Below, one piece after another: positions 61,934-64,000 of a DNA stretch of 64,000 bases (position 1 is the first letter of the stretch; each line of letters starts with the position of its first letter). The notes under the pieces are model-generated. The model saw only the letters and a list, made by a program, of their open reading frames with translations. It searched no databases and was not told the origin of the DNA. The DNA is from Branchiostoma floridae. Lineage: Eukaryota > Chordata > Leptocardii > Amphioxiformes > Branchiostomatidae. The position numbers and the translations under genes were made by a program. The DNA is taken from assembly GCF_000003815.2 (NCBI RefSeq), contig NC_049995.1, forward strand, positions 9,637,370-9,701,369, given 5' to 3'.

Positions 61934-62327
61934 CATTAAACAGAAGGTCACTAGTCACAAACATGCGACTAAAATATATGATGCACAAAGTAAAGGTGTT
62001 TGTCTTTTGAATCCAGCTTAACTTAGAAACGTACCAGAAATATTTTACATGACATTGTGCTGTTCTGGTTAGAGTCTGTTGGAAGCTCTGTCTGTTGTGT
62101 TTACTAGTATTGTCAAATAATATACTCCACGATCCAATAAAGCCATTCTAGCTTTGTGCAAATCACTTTCAAAGTCACATTTTCGTACTTCTAGCTCTGT
62201 ATAGTCAATCAATTCAAATTGTTACAAATGGTATCTGTATTAATATTGTATCACACAATCGATTGACATAAATCAGCTAAAATAGAATACTCTGTGTATA
62301 AGTATTAGTGAAAGGGCGTTTTACTAT

Positions 62328-62935
62328 CCACAGCCAAATGTCAGTATTAGCGACGGAATGCCCGTGGATTTCACCCCTACATATTGATGAAATCCACAGC
62401 CAACCAAATGTCAATATTAGCGGCAGAATGCCCGTGGATTTCATCACTACATACAGATGAAGTCCACAACCAAATGTCAGTATTAGCGACAGAATGCCCG
62501 TGAATTTCATCACTAGATACTGATGAAGTCCACAGCCAAATGTCAGTATTAGCGACAGAATGCCCGTGATTTTCATCACTACATACTGATGAAGTCCACA
62601 GCCAAATGTCAGTATTAGCGACGGAATGCCCGTGAATTTCATCACTAGATACTGATGAAGTCCACAGCCAAATGTCAGTATTAGCGACGGAATGCCCGTG
62701 GATTTCATCACTACATACTGATGAAGTCTACAGCCAAATGTCAGTATTAGCGACGGAATGCCCGTGGATTTCATCACTACATACTGATGAAGTCCACAGC
62801 CAAATGTCAGTATTAGCGACGGAATGCCCGTGGATTTCATCACTACATACTGATGAAGTCCACAGCCAAATGTCAGTATTAGCGGCGGAATGCCCGTGGA
62901 TTTCATCACTACATATCGATGAAATCCACAGCTGT
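62328..62935. repeat. 66-bp minisatellite, about nine copies
   Basis: The unit contains AGCCAAATGTCAGTATTAGC, GGAATGCCCGTG and TTTCATCACTACATACTGAT. Starts lie near 62333, 62401, 62467, 62533, 62599, 62665, 62731, 62797 and 62863. As 66 is a multiple of three, ORFs of 117 (+) and 235 (-) residues arise with 22-residue repeats. I see no promoter or start context to support a gene. Confidence 0.95.
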
Positions 62936-63124
62936 GGAGTTCATCAATCCACGGTCCTTGGATATACCTCACAGAGATTAACAAAACGAATTACTACTAT
63001 TACAAAACTACTGCCATCAAACTAAAGTCCAAGTGTCAGTTCAAAACGCCGGCGGCCTAAAATATCTAATGCAAAGTTAAATGTCTAATAACTCAGAACT
63101 ACCATTTTTCCAACATGCATTGTT

Positions 63125-63245
63125 ACTATAGCGTCCGTATTCGTCAGTCCTTTTCCTTGCAGTTACAATCCTCAAGTCCATATTCATTAGACCTTTTCCT
63201 TGCAGTTACAATCCTCAAGTCCATATTCATTAGTCCTTCTCCTTG
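63125..63245. repeat. 43-bp tandem repeat, 2.6 copies, downstream of the SR fragment
   Basis: CCTTTTCCTTGCAGTTACAA and CCTCAAGTCCATATTCATTA repeat at 43-bp spacing (63151, 63194, 63237). It would be the 3' UTR side of the SR fragment. Confidence 0.9.
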
Positions 63246-63269
63246 CTGATTCACCATATCGGTAGTGCT

Positions 63270-63800
63270 TCATGCAGGCTGAGACTTCACCAGTTTGATC
63301 TTACAACCATAGATTTCAGTCCCGTCAAGCTTACGCCAGGCATTCTCCATGTCTTGGTAGGTGGAAAATTCCACAATCCCCTCATTCCTGTTCTGCTTGT
63401 GCACATCAGCAAAGGTGACTTCTCCAGCTTGCCGCACGTAATCCTTCAAGTCCTGCCAGCTACAGCGACTGGACAAGTTCTTCACAATCAGGCGGTAGTT
63501 AGTGCGGACAGGCGAGCCATATCTTTTCTTGCCCTTCGACCCCTGGCCGCCTCCATGGCCGCGATACCCTGGGCCAAAGCCACGCTGGCTCCCTCCATAC
63601 GATCTGCCACGAGTCGGCACGACCATTGTAGCTGTACTCGCTCGATCTGAATCCACGGCTGCTCCTGTCGCAGTCCCCGTCCCGTCTGTAACCACCGCGT
63701 CCTCCTCCGTCACCATGGCGACCGAATGCTGGTCCGTTATTGGTGGGACTATCCTCCAGTCCCCTGCGGATGTGGGTTCCTGACCGAACTTATGTGTTGG
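63270..63800 (-). pseudogene. SRSF4/5/6-type SR protein fragment (Gly hinge + RRM2), probably a retrocopy
   Basis: The - strand encodes a Gly/Arg/Ser-rich hinge and then RRM2 with [19 protein letters not shown]. The SWQDLKD heptapeptide is the signature of the second RRM of SR splicing factors, and the YRLIVxNLSSRC start points to SRSF4/5/6. The frame stops (KLVKSQPA) right after RRM2, so the RS domain is absent, and RRM1 is not seen upstream. The hinge is in two frames: a [16 protein letters not shown] stretch (about 63625-63700) is one frame off from the [16 protein letters not shown] stretch that leads into RRM2, implying an indel near 63610-63625. An ATG at 63716 could still start a 148-residue protein. 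No intron is visible across hinge and RRM2, which suggests a processed copy. A functional truncated gene is possible but less likely. Confidence 0.65.
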
Positions 63801-63811
63801 AGCTATCTGTA

Positions 63812-64000
63812 TCAGCTTGGCCGGGTTTGGGATGTCACGTCCGAGGATGACATCTCTAACTTTCGTTCCTTCTTTTTCTCTTCAGCTTCTATCTTCAGTT
63901 TCTCCATCTCTACCTGTCGTTCCTTCCCTCTCTCTTCAGCTTCTAACTTTAACTTTTGCATTTCTCTTTCCTTGGCTCTCTCCTCCCTCTCCAGTGCCTG
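63812..64000 (-). CDS. Partial ORF, Glu/Lys/Arg-rich coiled coil (runs off the window)
   Basis: Reading - strand from the window end, 62 residues alternate acidic and basic residues with heptad hydrophobics ([20 protein letters not shown] and [20 protein letters not shown]), then [12 protein letters not shown] and stop at 63814-63812. Long E/R/K coiled coils of this kind are common in gag-like proteins of LTR retrotransposons and in some host proteins. No further domain can be seen, so the family is unknown. It is upstream of and in the same orientation as the SR fragment. Confidence 0.4.
   Translation of the reverse strand, partial: QALEREERAKEREMQKLKLEAEERGKERQVEMEKLKIEAEEKKKERKLEMSSSDVTSQTRPS

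Noticed and set aside
62277-63025. 235- and 117-residue ORFs as a repeat protein gene, or a CRISPR array
   Set aside because: Units are directly tandem without unique spacers, so not CRISPR; no start context, promoter or splice support for a gene.

Overview
The window reads as animal nuclear DNA: multi-exon genes with GT-AG introns, abundant miniature inverted-repeat transposons, tRNA-derived SINE-like copies, micro- and minisatellites and three N gaps. Gene content (UNC45 myosin chaperone, CZIB, an SRSF4/5/6-type fragment, and a MACPF protein joined to lectin-like modules) fits an invertebrate deuterostome, most likely a cephalochordate (Branchiostoma). The species is inferred, not shown directly.

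Layout. (1) 478-22656, + strand: a gene of at least 23 coding exons. My exon chain gives about 1206 residues: MACPF pore-forming domain, an unassigned stretch, a domain resembling the farnesoic-acid-methyltransferase-like (FAMeT) family, a Cys-rich tandem repeat, two hevein-like domains, an F5/8 type C (discoidin) domain, an F-type (fucose-binding) lectin domain and an 11-nt last coding exon. (2) 22657-26407: gene-free, with foldback and hAT-like MITEs. (3) 26408-27687, - strand: CZIB (C1orf123-type zinc protein), two coding exons, 160 aa. (4) 29270-48109, + strand: UNC45, 22 coding exons, 974 aa, every splice phase consistent. (5) 50072-52508, - strand: flavodoxin-like NADPH-dependent FMN reductase, five coding exons, 197 aa, with a probable 5' UTR exon near 55219-55345. 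(6) 55400-64000: repeats (206-bp and 66-bp satellites, MITEs), a promoter-like element cluster without a recognisable gene, and at the end a broken SRSF4/5/6-type fragment beside a coiled-coil ORF.

CZIB and UNC45 are head to head, about 1.6 kb apart, with four CCAAT boxes close to the UNC45 start. UNC45 and the FMN reductase are tail to tail, with opposed poly(A) signals only about 30 bp apart. The two most interesting signals are the MACPF multi-lectin architecture and the repeated partial copies ('echoes') of UNC45 exons in its introns and 3' UTR, matched by a partial duplication of CZIB coding exon 1.
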